37,108 bases of DNA from positions 1 through 37,108 of the forward strand of contig CANCSY010000006.1 in the NCBI GenBank assembly GCA_947380915.1. Reading direction: 5' to 3'. The position numbers and the translations under genes were made by a program. Positions 1 through 7,765 of this stretch are shown piece by piece. Every line of letters begins with the position of its first letter. Position 1 is the first letter of the stretch. The notes below the pieces were generated by a model that was not told the origin of the DNA, did not search any database, and saw only the letters and a program-made list of their open reading frames with translations. The stretch comes from Beijerinckiaceae bacterium (lineage in GTDB: Bacteria > Pseudomonadota > Alphaproteobacteria > Rhizobiales > Beijerinckiaceae).

Positions 1-107
1 CCGCCCTGGAAGCGCACGACCACGTCCGCCTCGATCGACAGCCAGTCGACGATCTTGCCTTTACCTTCATCGCCCCATTGGGCGCCGACGACGACGACGT
101 TTGCCAT
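1..107 (-). CDS. purA: Adenylosuccinate synthetase, N-terminal fragment
   Basis: Only the first 35 codons are inside the window; the gene runs off the left edge. PurA joins IMP and aspartate using GTP to give adenylosuccinate, the first committed step to AMP, in the cytoplasm. The reverse strand from the ATG at 107 encodes a start of the form [18 protein letters not shown], which is the hallmark N-terminus of the family: the GTP-binding P-loop-like [10 protein letters not shown] segment with the catalytic aspartate. A terminator at 174-200 separates it from the pmtA-like gene upstream, so it probably has its own promoter in the short gap before 107. Identity is secure although the fragment is short. 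Confidence 0.93.
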   Translation of the reverse strand, partial: MANVVVVGAQWGDEGKGKIVDWLSIEADVVVRFQG

Positions 108-173
108 GGCGGAATATCGCTTCAATTCGAGAGCCGCACGGGCGGCCGTCCGGCGGGACGACCCCGCCACATG

Positions 174-200
174 AAAAAGCCCCGGCGCAAGGCCGGGGCT
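174..200 (-). terminator. Rho-independent terminator after the pmtA-like gene
   Basis: A 9-bp perfect stem (AGCCCCGGC and GCCGGGGCT) with a 5-nt loop is followed on the minus strand by a run of five T. It lies between the stop of the pmtA-like gene and purA and should end the mnmA-pmtA transcript. Confidence 0.85.
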
Positions 201-244
201 CATTGCGGAGTTGGATTACCGGATTGAGCGTCGGGAGTAAAGCT

Positions 245-901
245 TCAGGATACCGGTTCCACCTTGCGCTTCATGCGGATGAGGGTGAAAAGTCCGATTC
301 TATCCAGCGGGCGGCGTTCGATGAGCTCGATGTCGGGGCGCCGATCCAGCCAATTCGTCACAATGGACCAGGGGAATTGCGGCCGCCATCCCAGAGAGGC
401 GCTGCGCTTGCCCAGCCAGTTTTCGAAAACCGAAACCGGGCCGCTTTCCGCGCCGATATGGTTCGACAGGATGATCTCGCCGCCCGGCTTCACCACGCGA
501 GCCATCTCGTCGAGGGTGCGCTCGGGCTCGGGCACGACGGTCAGGACATAGGGACCGATCACCGCATCAAAGCTGTCGTCAGGAAACTTCAGGTCCATTG
601 CGTCCATGACCAGAAGATCATCCACATTGCCAAGATTATGCGTTTCGACCCGCTTGCGGGCGATGGTCAGCATGGGCTCGCACAGATCGATCCCGGTGAT
701 TTTCACGTTGGGACCAAACATTGGCAGTTCGAGGCCCGTGCCCACCCCCACGTCGAGGACACGCCCGCCAGTCTGGTTGAGCAGGGCGGCGGTGGCCACG
801 CGGCCCGGGCGCATCACCCAGGCGAAAGCGGCGTCATAAAAAGGGGCCCAGCGGGAATAGGCGTCATTGACGTCTTCATGGCTCAAAACAGGAGCAGTCA
901 T
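245..901 (-). CDS. pmtA: SAM-dependent methyltransferase, probable phosphatidylethanolamine N-methyltransferase
   Basis: This 218-residue class I methyltransferase probably methylates phosphatidylethanolamine stepwise to phosphatidylcholine at the inner face of the membrane, using S-adenosylmethionine. The SAM-binding motif I (VLDVGVGTGLELP) is at residues 48-60, and the acidic end of strand 2 (GIDLCEPML) at 70-78. An N-terminal YSRWAPFYD segment is typical of the small soluble PmtA/UbiE-like group, and the length fits soluble rhizobial PmtA. It begins 2 nt after the mnmA stop and so is probably co-transcribed with mnmA, ending at the hairpin at 174-200. Substrate specificity cannot be read from the sequence, and a quinone or other small-molecule methyltransferase is the main alternative. 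Confidence 0.72.
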   Translation of the reverse strand: MTAPVLSHEDVNDAYSRWAPFYDAAFAWVMRPGRVATAALLNQTGGRVLDVGVGTGLELPMFGPNVKITGIDLCEPMLTIARKRVETHNLGNVDDLLVMDAMDLKFPDDSFDAVIGPYVLTVVPEPERTLDEMARVVKPGGEIILSNHIGAESGPVSVFENWLGKRSASLGWRPQFPWSIVTNWLDRRPDIELIERRPLDRIGLFTLIRMKRKVEPVS

Positions 902-903
902 GG

Positions 904-2142
904 TCAGGCGCTCGCGGCTGCTTGTGAAACCGATTCTGAAATGGGAGGGGCGACCATCCTGGTCGCCACAATGAAGCCGCCGCCCAGAACACGGGCCAGG
1001 GGTTCGGCGGATTCGTAGAAGACACAGGCCTGGCCGGGCGAAACGCCGGCCTCCTGGGTGGCCAGCTCCACCACGGCGCGCCCATCGGCGTCGCGGCGCA
1101 ACAGGGCTGGCGCTGGCGGCCTTGTGGAGCGCAGGCGCACGGCGATTTCGACGCCCTCGTCCGGCAGGGCTGCAAGGTCGCCCTCGCCGATCCAGTTGAC
1201 GTCGCGCAGATGAACCGCACTGGTGGCGAGCGCCTCGCGCGGGCCGACGATCACTTCGTTGCGCTTTGCGTCCAGGCGCAGGACATAAAGCGGCTCGGCG
1301 CCAGTCTCGGTGGTCTGGCTGAGGCCAAGGCCCCGGCGCTGGCCGACCGTATAGCGCATCAGGCCGCTATGGCGGCCCATGACCCGTCCATCCGCATGAA
1401 CGATGTCGCCGGGCAGGACCGAATCGGGCGCCATGCGGGCGATCACATCCGTGTAGCGGCCCGAGGGGACGAAGCAGATGTCCTGGCTGTCGGGCTTGTC
1501 GGCGACGGCGAGGCCGAATTCGCGGGCGAGGTCCCTGACCGCGCTCTTGGGGCTGTCGCCCAGGGGAAAGCGCAGGAGCTCCAGCTGCTCGCGGGTGGTG
1601 GCGAAGAGGAAATAGCTCTGGTCCCGGTCAGGATCGGCGGCGCGGTAGAGGGCGCGCCCGCCATGGCCGTCGTCACGCGAGCTTATGTAATGCCCGGTCG
1701 CCAGCACATGGGCGCCAAGGTCGCGGGCGGTGTCGAAGAGATCGGCGAATTTTATGTGCTGGTTGCAGGCGACGCAGGGAATGGGCGTCTCGCCGGCCAC
1801 ATAGCTGCGGGCGAAGGGCTCGATCACCTTTTCCCGGAACCGGGCCTCGTAATCCAGCACATAATGGGGAATGCCCAGCCGCTCGGCGACGCGCCGGGCG
1901 TCGGCGATGTCCTGGCCCGCGCAGCAGGCGCCCTTGCGCTGGGTGGCGGCGCCATGATCGTAGAGCTGGAGCGTGACCCCCACGACGTCGTAGCCCTCGC
2001 GCTTCAGGAGCGCGGCCACCACGGAGGAGTCCACACCACCGGACATGGCGACGACCACGCGCGTATCCCCCGGCTCGCGGGCGAGGCCAAGCGAGTTGAG
2101 GACGGAGGGCGCAAGCGGGGACTGCGGAATGGTGGCGGTCAT
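904..2142 (-). CDS. mnmA: tRNA-specific 2-thiouridylase MnmA
   Basis: MnmA activates U34 of tRNA-Lys, -Glu and -Gln with ATP and inserts sulfur relayed by a persulfide chain, giving s2U34. The PP-loop SGGVDSS is at residues 34-40. The two catalytic cysteines sit in CVACN (C126) and in the DICF segment (C223), matching the pair Cys102/Cys199 of the E. coli enzyme. At 412 residues it is longer than the E. coli protein, with an N-terminal extension of about 25 residues and a C-terminal tail. It is the first gene of a two-gene minus-strand operon with the pmtA-like gene. Its promoter must lie in the 305-bp divergent gap shared with sciP. Note that its substrate class, tRNA-Glu, is encoded at 9402-9477, though that gene has a CUC rather than UUC anticodon. 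Confidence 0.95.
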   Translation of the reverse strand: MTATIPQSPLAPSVLNSLGLAREPGDTRVVVAMSGGVDSSVVAALLKREGYDVVGVTLQLYDHGAATQRKGACCAGQDIADARRVAERLGIPHYVLDYEARFREKVIEPFARSYVAGETPIPCVACNQHIKFADLFDTARDLGAHVLATGHYISSRDDGHGGRALYRAADPDRDQSYFLFATTREQLELLRFPLGDSPKSAVRDLAREFGLAVADKPDSQDICFVPSGRYTDVIARMAPDSVLPGDIVHADGRVMGRHSGLMRYTVGQRRGLGLSQTTETGAEPLYVLRLDAKRNEVIVGPREALATSAVHLRDVNWIGEGDLAALPDEGVEIAVRLRSTRPPAPALLRRDADGRAVVELATQEAGVSPGQACVFYESAEPLARVLGGGFIVATRMVAPPISESVSQAAASA

Positions 2143-2447
2143 GTATCTCTCTCAGCAAAGCAGAAAGACCCAACTGGCCGCCAAATGCAACCTTGAGCCG
2201 ATCTTCATCACGAGATGTTGCGGCTCCGGTGAATTCAGATCCGGTTTTCCGTGATGGTTAAGGCATGCTTTGCGTCTGTGCCGAAGTGGCGCGAAAATCC
2301 GCATTTCCTAACGATTTGGAAAGAAAAAGGCTATTTTCGCCTGTATTTGGAGGGCCATACGAAAGGAGGGGCTTCAGCAAATCTTAAATGAAGCAGGTCT
2401 ATGCTGACCTCGTTCTAAATGGTTTAGTCGAGTAGCGAGTGCGTACC
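2143..2447. promoter_or_regulatory. Divergent mnmA/sciP promoter region
   Basis: This 305-bp gap holds no credible ORF. It must contain the minus-strand mnmA promoter and the plus-strand sciP promoter. Visible elements near sciP are a CtrA-like box at 2373-2387 and a small perfect palindrome, CTAAA-TGG-TTTAG, at 2415-2427, about 20 bp before the ATG. No GANTC site was found in it. Confidence 0.5.
2373..2387 (+). promoter_or_regulatory. CtrA-like box upstream of sciP
   Basis: The sequence is TTCA-N7-TTAA, one mismatch from the CtrA consensus TTAA-N7-TTAA, 60 bp before the sciP start. In Caulobacter sciP is CtrA-activated, which makes the placement sensible. A single one-mismatch hit in an AT-richer gap can occur by chance. 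Confidence 0.35.
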
Positions 2448-2723
2448 ATGACTGATGCCCACCGGCCGAGGGTCAAATATGTTATTGGACCCGACGGGAG
2501 CCCTTTGACAGTCGCTGATCTGCCTCCCACCAGCACCAAGCGGTGGGTGATCCGCCGCAAGGCGGAGGTTGTCGCCGCCGTACGCGGTGGCCTGCTCTCC
2601 CTCGAAGAAGCGTGCAGCCGCTATACGCTGACCGTGGACGAGTTCCTGAGCTGGCAGATGTCGATCGATCAGCACGGCCTGGCTGGCCTGCGCACCACGC
2701 GCATCCAGCAATATCGTCAGTAA
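2448..2723 (+). CDS. sciP: SciP, DUF1153-family inhibitor of CtrA-dependent transcription
   Basis: This 91-residue protein contains the whole DUF1153 fold, a small helix-turn-helix protein. In Caulobacter, SciP binds CtrA and blocks transcription of CtrA targets in swarmer cells, and it also touches DNA. Residues 8-16 (RVKYVIGPD) and the strongly conserved core RRKAEVVAAVRGGLLS followed by YTLTVDEFLSW and RTTRIQQYR are the family signature. The ATG at 2448 gives the usual MT-start of the family; an in-frame GTG nine bases upstream is less likely. A strong hairpin terminator follows at 2741-2775. It lies 2.2 kb from ctrA, with the ctrA regulator chpT just beyond, so the core CtrA circuit is physically clustered. 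Confidence 0.93.
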   Translation: MTDAHRPRVKYVIGPDGSPLTVADLPPTSTKRWVIRRKAEVVAAVRGGLLSLEEACSRYTLTVDEFLSWQMSIDQHGLAGLRTTRIQQYRQ

Positions 2724-2740
2724 TCTTTTCTGCGCATGAG

Positions 2741-2775
2741 AAAACCGCGCCGGTCCGCCCGGCGCGTTTTCTTTT
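2741..2775. terminator. Bidirectional terminator between sciP and the UPF0104 gene
   Basis: A perfect 8-bp GC stem (CGCGCCGG and CCGGCGCG, loop TCCGC) is flanked by AAAAC on the left and GTTTTCTTTT on the right. It can therefore end transcripts from both convergent genes. Confidence 0.88.
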
Positions 2776-2797
2776 GGCTCGCGGCGAAAGCCTGGTT

Positions 2798-3847
2798 TCA
2801 GGGCTTGTCCAGCGGCGGCGCAAGCGCACTGGTCGCCTTGCCGATCTGGGACCGCTCGAAAAGGATGATCACCGGAATCGACATGGCGAGCGGCAGCAGC
2901 AGGTAAAACAGTCGCCAGACCAGCAGCGCCGCAAAGACGGCAGTGGCCGGCACGCCCGGCATGACCGCCAGAAACACCGCCTCCATGACCCCTACCCCGC
3001 CCGGCACCTGCGACAACAGCCCGGCCGAGAAGGACAGAAGGAAGGCCCCGAGCACGATCTGAAAACCCGGGTTTCCCTCGGAAGGCAAGGCGAAATAGAT
3101 GATCCCCGCAGCCCCGATCAATTCGAGGGGAGCCGCCAGATATTGGCGCGCCACGATGGGCAGGCCGGGATAGACGATCTTGAAATTGCCGATTTCCAGC
3201 GGCCGCAGCTTCAGCCACGCGCCCAGCGTATAGACCAGGCAAAAGGCCAGCAGCCCCACACCCACCAGACGCGCGGCGCTGTCGCCGATGGCGAAATGGC
3301 GCGACAGGGTGGTGAGCGGTCGAATGATCTCCGGCTCAACCAGCAGCACAAGACCGAGCAGGATCAGGGTGCCGAAGGCGAAGGTGAAGGAGCAGAGCGC
3401 CACGAGCACCGCGATTTCCGCCGCGCTCAGGCCCTTGGCCGTATAGGCGCGCAAGCGCACCATGCCGCCCGAAAACACCGATGCGCCTATGTTGTGGGAG
3501 AGCGCATAGGTCACGAAGGAGCAGACGGCGATATAGAAGAAGGAAATCCCCCGCTGCCTGCCCAGGTGAATGAGCGCGATGCGGTCGTACCAGGCCAGCG
3601 CCGCATAGGCCACAAGGGTCGAGGCGAAGGCCAGGAGATAGGAATGAGGCGGGATCACCGCCAGTTTCGCGCCGATGACGCTGGCGATCACCTTGACATG
3701 GTCCCAGAGGTCGCCGCTCTCCAGCAGCGCCTTGACCGCGAGATCGCTGGCCGCCTCCGACTTCAGCTTCTCATAGAGAAGCTTCACGGACATCACGACG
3801 GCGACGAGGCCCACAATTGGCCAGACATAATCCAGATAGCGCTTCAT
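2798..3847 (-). CDS. UPF0104 / lysylphosphatidylglycerol synthase-type flippase domain membrane protein
   Basis: A 349-residue integral membrane protein with about eight hydrophobic helices, matching the UPF0104 (LPG synthase TM region) family. In MprF this domain flips lysyl-phosphatidylglycerol; stand-alone bacterial members have no settled substrate. Family marks are the SHNIGAS segment after the third helix, the loop region RLRAYTAKGLS, and the helix starting SQVPGGVGVMEAVF, where PGGxGxxE is the conserved motif. There is no C-terminal aminoacyl-transferase domain, so it is a transporter-like module only. The ATG at 3847 was chosen because it directly precedes the first helix; an upstream start at 3898 would add a basic, GC-rich tail. 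It is convergent with sciP and downstream of fliJ on the same strand, with a gap of about 120 bp. Confidence 0.8.
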   Translation of the reverse strand: MKRYLDYVWPIVGLVAVVMSVKLLYEKLKSEAASDLAVKALLESGDLWDHVKVIASVIGAKLAVIPPHSYLLAFASTLVAYAALAWYDRIALIHLGRQRGISFFYIAVCSFVTYALSHNIGASVFSGGMVRLRAYTAKGLSAAEIAVLVALCSFTFAFGTLILLGLVLLVEPEIIRPLTTLSRHFAIGDSAARLVGVGLLAFCLVYTLGAWLKLRPLEIGNFKIVYPGLPIVARQYLAAPLELIGAAGIIYFALPSEGNPGFQIVLGAFLLSFSAGLLSQVPGGVGVMEAVFLAVMPGVPATAVFAALLVWRLFYLLLPLAMSIPVIILFERSQIGKATSALAPPLDKP

Positions 3848-3969
3848 GCCTGCCCGTTTGCCCGCCGCTTGACCTGAGCCGACATCACGCCGGCGCATCC
3901 ATCCCTGCACGAGCGCACGTCAGCTTGCAAGGGCCCCAGGCCAAGCTCGCGCGCTCGTGTTCGGATGGC

Positions 3970-4371
3970 TCACAGGCGCGGCGCGACCATGCCGATCATG
4001 TCGATGTCAGGACGCTCACGAAAGGGCTCAGGGCGCTCGCCCTTCTCGCGACCCTCCAGATTCTGCACCTTGGCCAGTTCCTCGAGGGCCTCCGCATGGG
4101 CGGTCATGGCCTCGGCGAGCTGCGGGCGCAGATCCTCCGTGGATTGCTTGAGATTGTCACGGCGCACACGCGCCGCACGGGCATAGGTGGAATAGGCGAA
4201 GTGGCTCATGTCGGTGATGCCGCTGCGCTGCTCCTCAAGGGCGATTTCACGATCAAGGTCGCCCGCCATGCGCCCGAACTCGGCGATCATCGCCTCGATC
4301 TGCGCCACCCGGCGGCGTTTCTCCTCCGCCTGGAACCGTTTCAAACGGATCAGTGTATCCCGCGACTTCAT
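3970..4371 (-). CDS. fliJ: Flagellar export chaperone FliJ
   Basis: FliJ is a small coiled-coil protein of the flagellar type III export apparatus. It resembles the gamma subunit of F1-ATPase, sits in the FliI ATPase ring and recycles chaperones. The 133-residue product begins with the typical MKSRDTLIRLKRFQAEEKRR and continues as a charged, nearly all-helical protein with heptad spacing, and it ends in a short proline-containing tail. The start at 4371 was chosen over the ATG at 4377 because a GGAG lies 7-8 nt before it. The usual partner fliI is not in the window. The gene is divergent from ctrA, a class I flagellar regulator in Caulobacter, and the two share a 556-bp regulatory region. Confidence 0.85.
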   Translation of the reverse strand: MKSRDTLIRLKRFQAEEKRRRVAQIEAMIAEFGRMAGDLDREIALEEQRSGITDMSHFAYSTYARAARVRRDNLKQSTEDLRPQLAEAMTAHAEALEELAKVQNLEGREKGERPEPFRERPDIDMIGMVAPRL

Positions 4372-4564
4372 ACGCATACTCCGAGACGCAAATTAACAAG
4401 AGCCGGACGTCCTGGGACACCCGAGCACGAACCTTCCGCGAGACAGGATCACCATGCCCCATGGAAGTTGACCGTTCCTTACCCAAAGAGAGTGAACGAC
4501 AAGATTTTTATCGCCAGCGGCAGCTCGGGGATTCGCGATTCAGGCAACTGATTCTCTGCGCGCG

Positions 4565-4579
4565 TTAATGAAATGCTAA
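4565..4579. promoter_or_regulatory. CtrA-like box in the ctrA upstream region
   Basis: TTAA-N7-CTAA, one mismatch from the CtrA consensus. It lies within the GANTC-rich region and about 350 bp before the ctrA start, so it may serve fliJ, a distal ctrA promoter, or neither. Confidence 0.4.
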
Positions 4580-4771
4580 CCGGCCGCCGCAATCCTGCCG
4601 GAATGGTTGATTGCGCCCTTTGGCGCCCCCCATGACCGCTATTTATGAAGAGATTGATTCGCAAGAATCTGTTATCCAACAATCTTAAACCATTCTGTGA
4701 AGAAAATTATCTCTGTGCGTAACCCGGATTCGCGTGTTTTTTCGTCATTTTCGTTCTTTTTGCGATCAGGC

Positions 4772-4820
4772 TTGCATGCGGGAATCAGATTTTGTTAACC
4801 ATTGGCTGTTAATTTTTTAA
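4772..4820 (+). promoter_or_regulatory. Candidate ctrA promoter with a GANTC in the spacer and TTAA repeats
   Basis: TTGCAT (4772-4777), a 17-bp spacer and TTAACC (4795-4800) form a plausible -35/-10 pair. A GAATC lies in the spacer at 4782-4786, and TTAA tetramers follow at 4809-4812 and 4817-4820. The -10 match is poor for sigma-70, so an activator would be needed. The start of transcription has not been shown. Confidence 0.4.
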
Positions 4821-4927
4821 CGGCGGAATTCGGCGGGCCGGTCGCCCGTCTTCTGGAACCGCTTCGCCAGGCTTTTGCGTCGGTCTGGCTTGTAGTCGCG
4901 TTCCATGGGGCAATGGTGGGGACTGAT

Positions 4928-5629
4928 ATGCTCGTATTATTGATCGAAGACGACAGCGCTACGGCCCAAAGCATCGAACTGATGCTGAAGTCGGAGAATT
5001 TCAATGTCTACACGACGGATCTGGGCGAAGAGGGCATCGACCTCGGCAAGCTCTATGACTACGACATCATTCTGCTGGACCTGAACCTGCCTGACATGTC
5101 CGGCTACGAGGTTTTGCGGACCCTGCGCGTCGCCAAGGTGAAGACGCCCATCCTGATCCTCTCGGGCCTCGCAGGCATCGAAGACAAGGTGAAGGGTCTG
5201 GGCTTCGGCGCTGACGACTATCTGACGAAGCCCTTCCACAAGGATGAACTCGTCGCCCGCATCCACGCCATCGTGCGCCGGTCGAAGGGCCATGCACAGT
5301 CGGTGATCGCAACTGGCGACCTTGTCGTGAACCTTGACCAGAAGACGGTCGAAGTGGGCGGCATCCGCGTGCATCTGACCGGCAAGGAATATCAGATGCT
5401 CGAGCTGCTCTCCCTGCGCAAGGGCACGACGCTCACCAAGGAAATGTTCCTCAACCATCTCTATGGCGGCATGGACGAGCCGGAACTGAAGATCATCGAC
5501 GTCTTCATCTGCAAGCTGCGCAAGAAGCTCGCCAACGCCAGCCAAGGACGCAATTATATCGAAACCGTCTGGGGCCGCGGCTACGTGCTGCGCGAGCCCA
5601 ATGACGCTGAAGAGCGCATCCTCGCCTGA
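4928..5629 (+). CDS. ctrA: Cell-cycle master response regulator CtrA
   Basis: CtrA is an OmpR-family DNA-binding response regulator of 233 residues. It controls division, flagellar, pilus and DNA-methylation genes and blocks the replication origin in alphaproteobacteria. The receiver domain begins [14 protein letters not shown], with the phosphoacceptor D51 in [13 protein letters not shown] and the conserved lysine in TKPFHKDE near residue 104. The winged-helix domain contains [20 protein letters not shown] and [14 protein letters not shown] and is almost unchanged from Caulobacter CtrA. The C-terminus ends in LA, similar to the degradable alanine tail of other CtrA proteins. The start at 4928 matches family N-termini; an upstream in-frame ATG-less extension is excluded. 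A hairpin terminator follows at 5653. Its phosphotransferase chpT is the next, convergent gene. Confidence 0.97.
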   Translation: MLVLLIEDDSATAQSIELMLKSENFNVYTTDLGEEGIDLGKLYDYDIILLDLNLPDMSGYEVLRTLRVAKVKTPILILSGLAGIEDKVKGLGFGADDYLTKPFHKDELVARIHAIVRRSKGHAQSVIATGDLVVNLDQKTVEVGGIRVHLTGKEYQMLELLSLRKGTTLTKEMFLNHLYGGMDEPELKIIDVFICKLRKKLANASQGRNYIETVWGRGYVLREPNDAEERILA

Positions 5630-5652
5630 GGGCGCCTCTTCAACCAGTCAAG

Positions 5653-5679
5653 AACCCCGCCTCGTGCGGGGTTTTTTTT
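5653..5679 (+). terminator. ctrA terminator
   Basis: The stem CCCCGC-CTCGT-GCGGGG is extended by AA/TT and followed by eight T on the plus strand, 24 nt after the ctrA stop. Confidence 0.92.
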
Positions 5680-5698
5680 CGTGCTTGCGGGGATGAAA

Positions 5699-5726
5699 GC
5701 AAAAAGCCGCCGGAAACCCGGCGGCC
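5699..5726 (-). terminator. chpT terminator
   Basis: A perfect 8-bp stem (GCCGCCGG and CCGGCGGC, 4-nt loop) is followed by a T run on the minus strand, about 30 nt after the chpT stop. Confidence 0.88.
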
Positions 5727-5753
5727 TTGCGTGTTTCAGGAAGCGCGTGTGTC

Positions 5754-6422
5754 TTATTCCGCCGCCTGGGCGGAGCTGACTGCGATGGACCGCGCCGAAA
5801 CCTCGATGAAATCGGAGGCGATCTGCGCCTTGATGTCCATGGCGCATTCGCGGGCGATGAGGCCGGTGTAGAAGGCCTGAACGCCGTGCGCGTCCACATT
5901 ATCTGTCGGGGGCTCGCCCGCGATCAGGGCCGGAACATGATCTGCAAGACGCAGATGCGATCCCTTCGTATGCAGCAGAATTTCAGTATGGCCGTCCGCG
6001 TCATTGATCGTCACCGTGATGACGCCGCCACGCGGAATCGTCGCCGCCGCGATCAGGCACATGTTGAGGACCAGCTTCACCTTGTTCTTTGGCATGAGGA
6101 CGCGCGCGGCGTTCCACTCGAGCTTCGTGCGATCATCCACGAAAAGGTTGCGCGCCACCTTTTCCGCATCGCCCGTATCGATGGAGGCGCCAGCGGAGCC
6201 AGCCGCGCCAAAGGCGAGGCGGCAGAACTGGAGCCGGGCCGAGGCCGTGTTGGCGCTCTTCTTGATCAGTTCGAGCGCGAAATTCCGCATCTCGGGATCG
6301 CGCTCGTCTTCCAGTACCTCAAGCCCATTCACGATCGCGCCGACGGGGCTGATGACGTCATGGCAGACGCGCGAACACAAGAGCGCCGCGAGGTCGAGGG
6401 GGTCCAGTGCGAAGATAGACAT
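5754..6422 (-). CDS. chpT: Histidine phosphotransferase ChpT
   Basis: ChpT is a dimeric histidine phosphotransferase that relays phosphate from the hybrid kinase CckA to CtrA and CpdR. The 222-residue product carries the family box SRVCHDVISPVGAIVNGLE, with the phosphorylated His at position 21. A degenerate HATPase-like C-terminal half follows, with the KLVLNMCLIAAATIPRGG stretch and no ATP-binding G-boxes, as expected for ChpT rather than a kinase. The start at 6422 is supported by the family N-terminus (ALDPLDLAALLCSRVCHD). It is convergent with ctrA, and the two genes are separated by back-to-back terminators. The upstream gap holds three GANTC sites. Adjacency of the phosphodonor and its response regulator supports the assignment. 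Confidence 0.93.
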   Translation of the reverse strand: MSIFALDPLDLAALLCSRVCHDVISPVGAIVNGLEVLEDERDPEMRNFALELIKKSANTASARLQFCRLAFGAAGSAGASIDTGDAEKVARNLFVDDRTKLEWNAARVLMPKNKVKLVLNMCLIAAATIPRGGVITVTINDADGHTEILLHTKGSHLRLADHVPALIAGEPPTDNVDAHGVQAFYTGLIARECAMDIKAQIASDFIEVSARSIAVSSAQAAE

Positions 6423-6771
6423 TTTGCGTCATCCGTATGAAGGACGCGATGCGCCCCGGCCTCAAGACAAAACATCCGGCCCGGCGAAAGGCCGAAGAGC
6501 AAGCCACGCATACGCTACTGAACAAGGCGCGGAAGATCGCGAGGAATGAAACGACTCAAGAAACTCCCGAGAATGTTACCGATAATCTACTGATTCGCGC
6601 TTGGAAAGTCCTTTGTGAATCCAGAAGCTGCGCGGATCTGCTTTTTTATACGCCCAGCGAAACCGGCGCCTTGTCAGGGATTGCCAATGGCGGGCCGCTC
6701 ATGCTCACTGGGGCGGAGGGGACGAGCGATCCGCTTCAGTTATGTGGGGAGCCATGGGTCTTGGGCGGGAT
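6423..6771. promoter_or_regulatory. Divergent chpT/cysQ region with three GANTC sites
   Basis: This 349-bp gap has no convincing gene; a plus-strand ORF over it lacks a ribosome site and family features. GANTC sites occur at 6553-6557, 6592-6596 and 6617-6621, three in 69 bp. This suggests that chpT, cysQ or both respond to CcrM methylation. Confidence 0.5.
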
Positions 6772-7587
6772 ATGGATGCAGCGGCGCTGGAATTCGCGCG
6801 CATCGCCCTGATCGCCAGCGATCCGGTCATGCGCCTTTATGCAGAGGGTCCCACAGCCCGGTTCAAGGCGGACCAGAGCCCGGTCACCGTCGCCGATGAA
6901 GAGGCCGAAGCCATCATCATGGAGGCGCTCGCCCGCAGCTTTCCCGGTGTGCCGGTGGTGGCTGAGGAGGCCTGCGCCCGCAATGGATTGCCGCTTGAGG
7001 CCCCGAGCGAGGCCATTTTCGTGGATCCGCTGGACGGCACGCGGGAGTTTCTGGCCCATAATGGCGAATTCACCATCAATATCGGCTTCATCAGCCATGG
7101 CGCGCCCGTGGCGGGGGCGGTTTATGCGCCAGCCTTCGGGCGGCTGTGGTGGGGCGGCGCGCAGGCCTTTGGCGCATATGTGAGCCCGGGACAGCCGATC
7201 CCTCGACCTGGCCCCGGCCTCACCTTGCGCACACGGGGCGCCGGATCGCCGCTGGCGGCTCTGGAAAGCCGCTCGCACCAGACCCCCCGGACAAAGGCCG
7301 CCATGGCGCGACTGGCGCCGATCATCGGCAGGCCCATGGGCTCGTCGATCAAATTCTGCCTGATCGCCAGCGGGGAGGCCGATGTCTGCCTGCGCTTTGG
7401 CCCTACGATGGAATGGGACACGGCGGCCGGGGATGCGGTGCTGCGCGCCGCCGGCGGCATCACGACCGCCATTGACGGAACGCCTTTGGTCTATGGCAAG
7501 GCGGCGCAGGGGTTCCTCAATCCGGACTATATCGCCTGGGGAGACCCGGCCGCCGTGCAGGACCTCTGCGAATTCGGGGCTGCCTGA
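6772..7587 (+). CDS. cysQ: 3'(2'),5'-bisphosphate nucleotidase CysQ (inositol monophosphatase superfamily)
   Basis: CysQ hydrolyses 3'-phosphoadenosine 5'-phosphate, a by-product of sulfate assimilation, to AMP, using two or three magnesium ions. The 271-residue product has all metal-binding motifs of the superfamily: VTVADEEAE near residues 38-46, AEE at 64-66, DPLDGTREF at 85-93 and WDTAAGDAV in the C-terminal third. The TREF version of the motif is typical of CysQ rather than SuhB. The start at 6772 places the family N-terminus correctly behind a GGGCGGG; ATGs at 6742 and 6754 are possible but less well supported. It is divergent from chpT and followed by eipA on the same strand after 178 bp. 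No other sulfur gene is near. Confidence 0.88.
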   Translation: MDAAALEFARIALIASDPVMRLYAEGPTARFKADQSPVTVADEEAEAIIMEALARSFPGVPVVAEEACARNGLPLEAPSEAIFVDPLDGTREFLAHNGEFTINIGFISHGAPVAGAVYAPAFGRLWWGGAQAFGAYVSPGQPIPRPGPGLTLRTRGAGSPLAALESRSHQTPRTKAAMARLAPIIGRPMGSSIKFCLIASGEADVCLRFGPTMEWDTAAGDAVLRAAGGITTAIDGTPLVYGKAAQGFLNPDYIAWGDPAAVQDLCEFGAA

Positions 7588-7689
7588 GCCTGCATGGCAA
7601 TGATCTGTTAACCAAAAACGGCCAAAGTCCGCAGCAGGCGGGGCATGGGGCGCGTTCCACGCGCGCCGACGCCGCAGGCTTCGCCTTGG

Positions 7690-7704
7690 TTAAGTCACGT
7701 TTAC
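7690..7704 (+). promoter_or_regulatory. CtrA-like box upstream of eipA
   Basis: TTAA-N7-TTAC, one mismatch from the CtrA consensus, 62 bp before the eipA start. The Brucella homologue of eipA is reported to be under CtrA and CcrM control, which agrees with this placement. Confidence 0.5.
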
Positions 7705-7765
7705 GGCCCAGCAATCACAGCGCAGCTCACTCTGGCGCCATCGGCTCTTCGGTTAGGAAACACAC

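Larger units (their letters stand above)
4372..4927. promoter_or_regulatory. fliJ/ctrA divergent regulatory region with seven GANTC sites
   Basis: This 556-bp gap has no credible gene and is AT-richer than its surroundings. GANTC sites occur at 4530-4534, 4537-4541, 4550-4554, 4656-4660, 4665-4669, 4727-4731 and 4782-4786. GANTC is the target of the cell-cycle methylase CcrM, and hemimethylation of such sites controls ctrA P1 in Caulobacter. CtrA-like sequences lie at 4565-4579 and 4795-4820. The combination suggests replication-linked and autoregulated control of ctrA. Confidence 0.75.

Noticed and set aside
2415..2427. CTAAA-TGG-TTTAG palindrome before sciP as a regulator site
   Set aside because: The arms are only 5 bp and match no consensus I could name; it is noted in the gap description only.
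2543..3877. 444-codon plus-strand ORF opposite the UPF0104 gene
   Set aside because: The translation is rich in Arg, Gln and His without hydrophobic cores, as expected for the antisense of a membrane protein; it would also run through the sciP terminator.
6437..6811. 124-codon plus-strand ORF in the chpT/cysQ gap
   Set aside because: No ribosome site, no recognisable domain, and it overlaps the start of cysQ in another frame. It cannot be excluded as a small gene but is unsupported.
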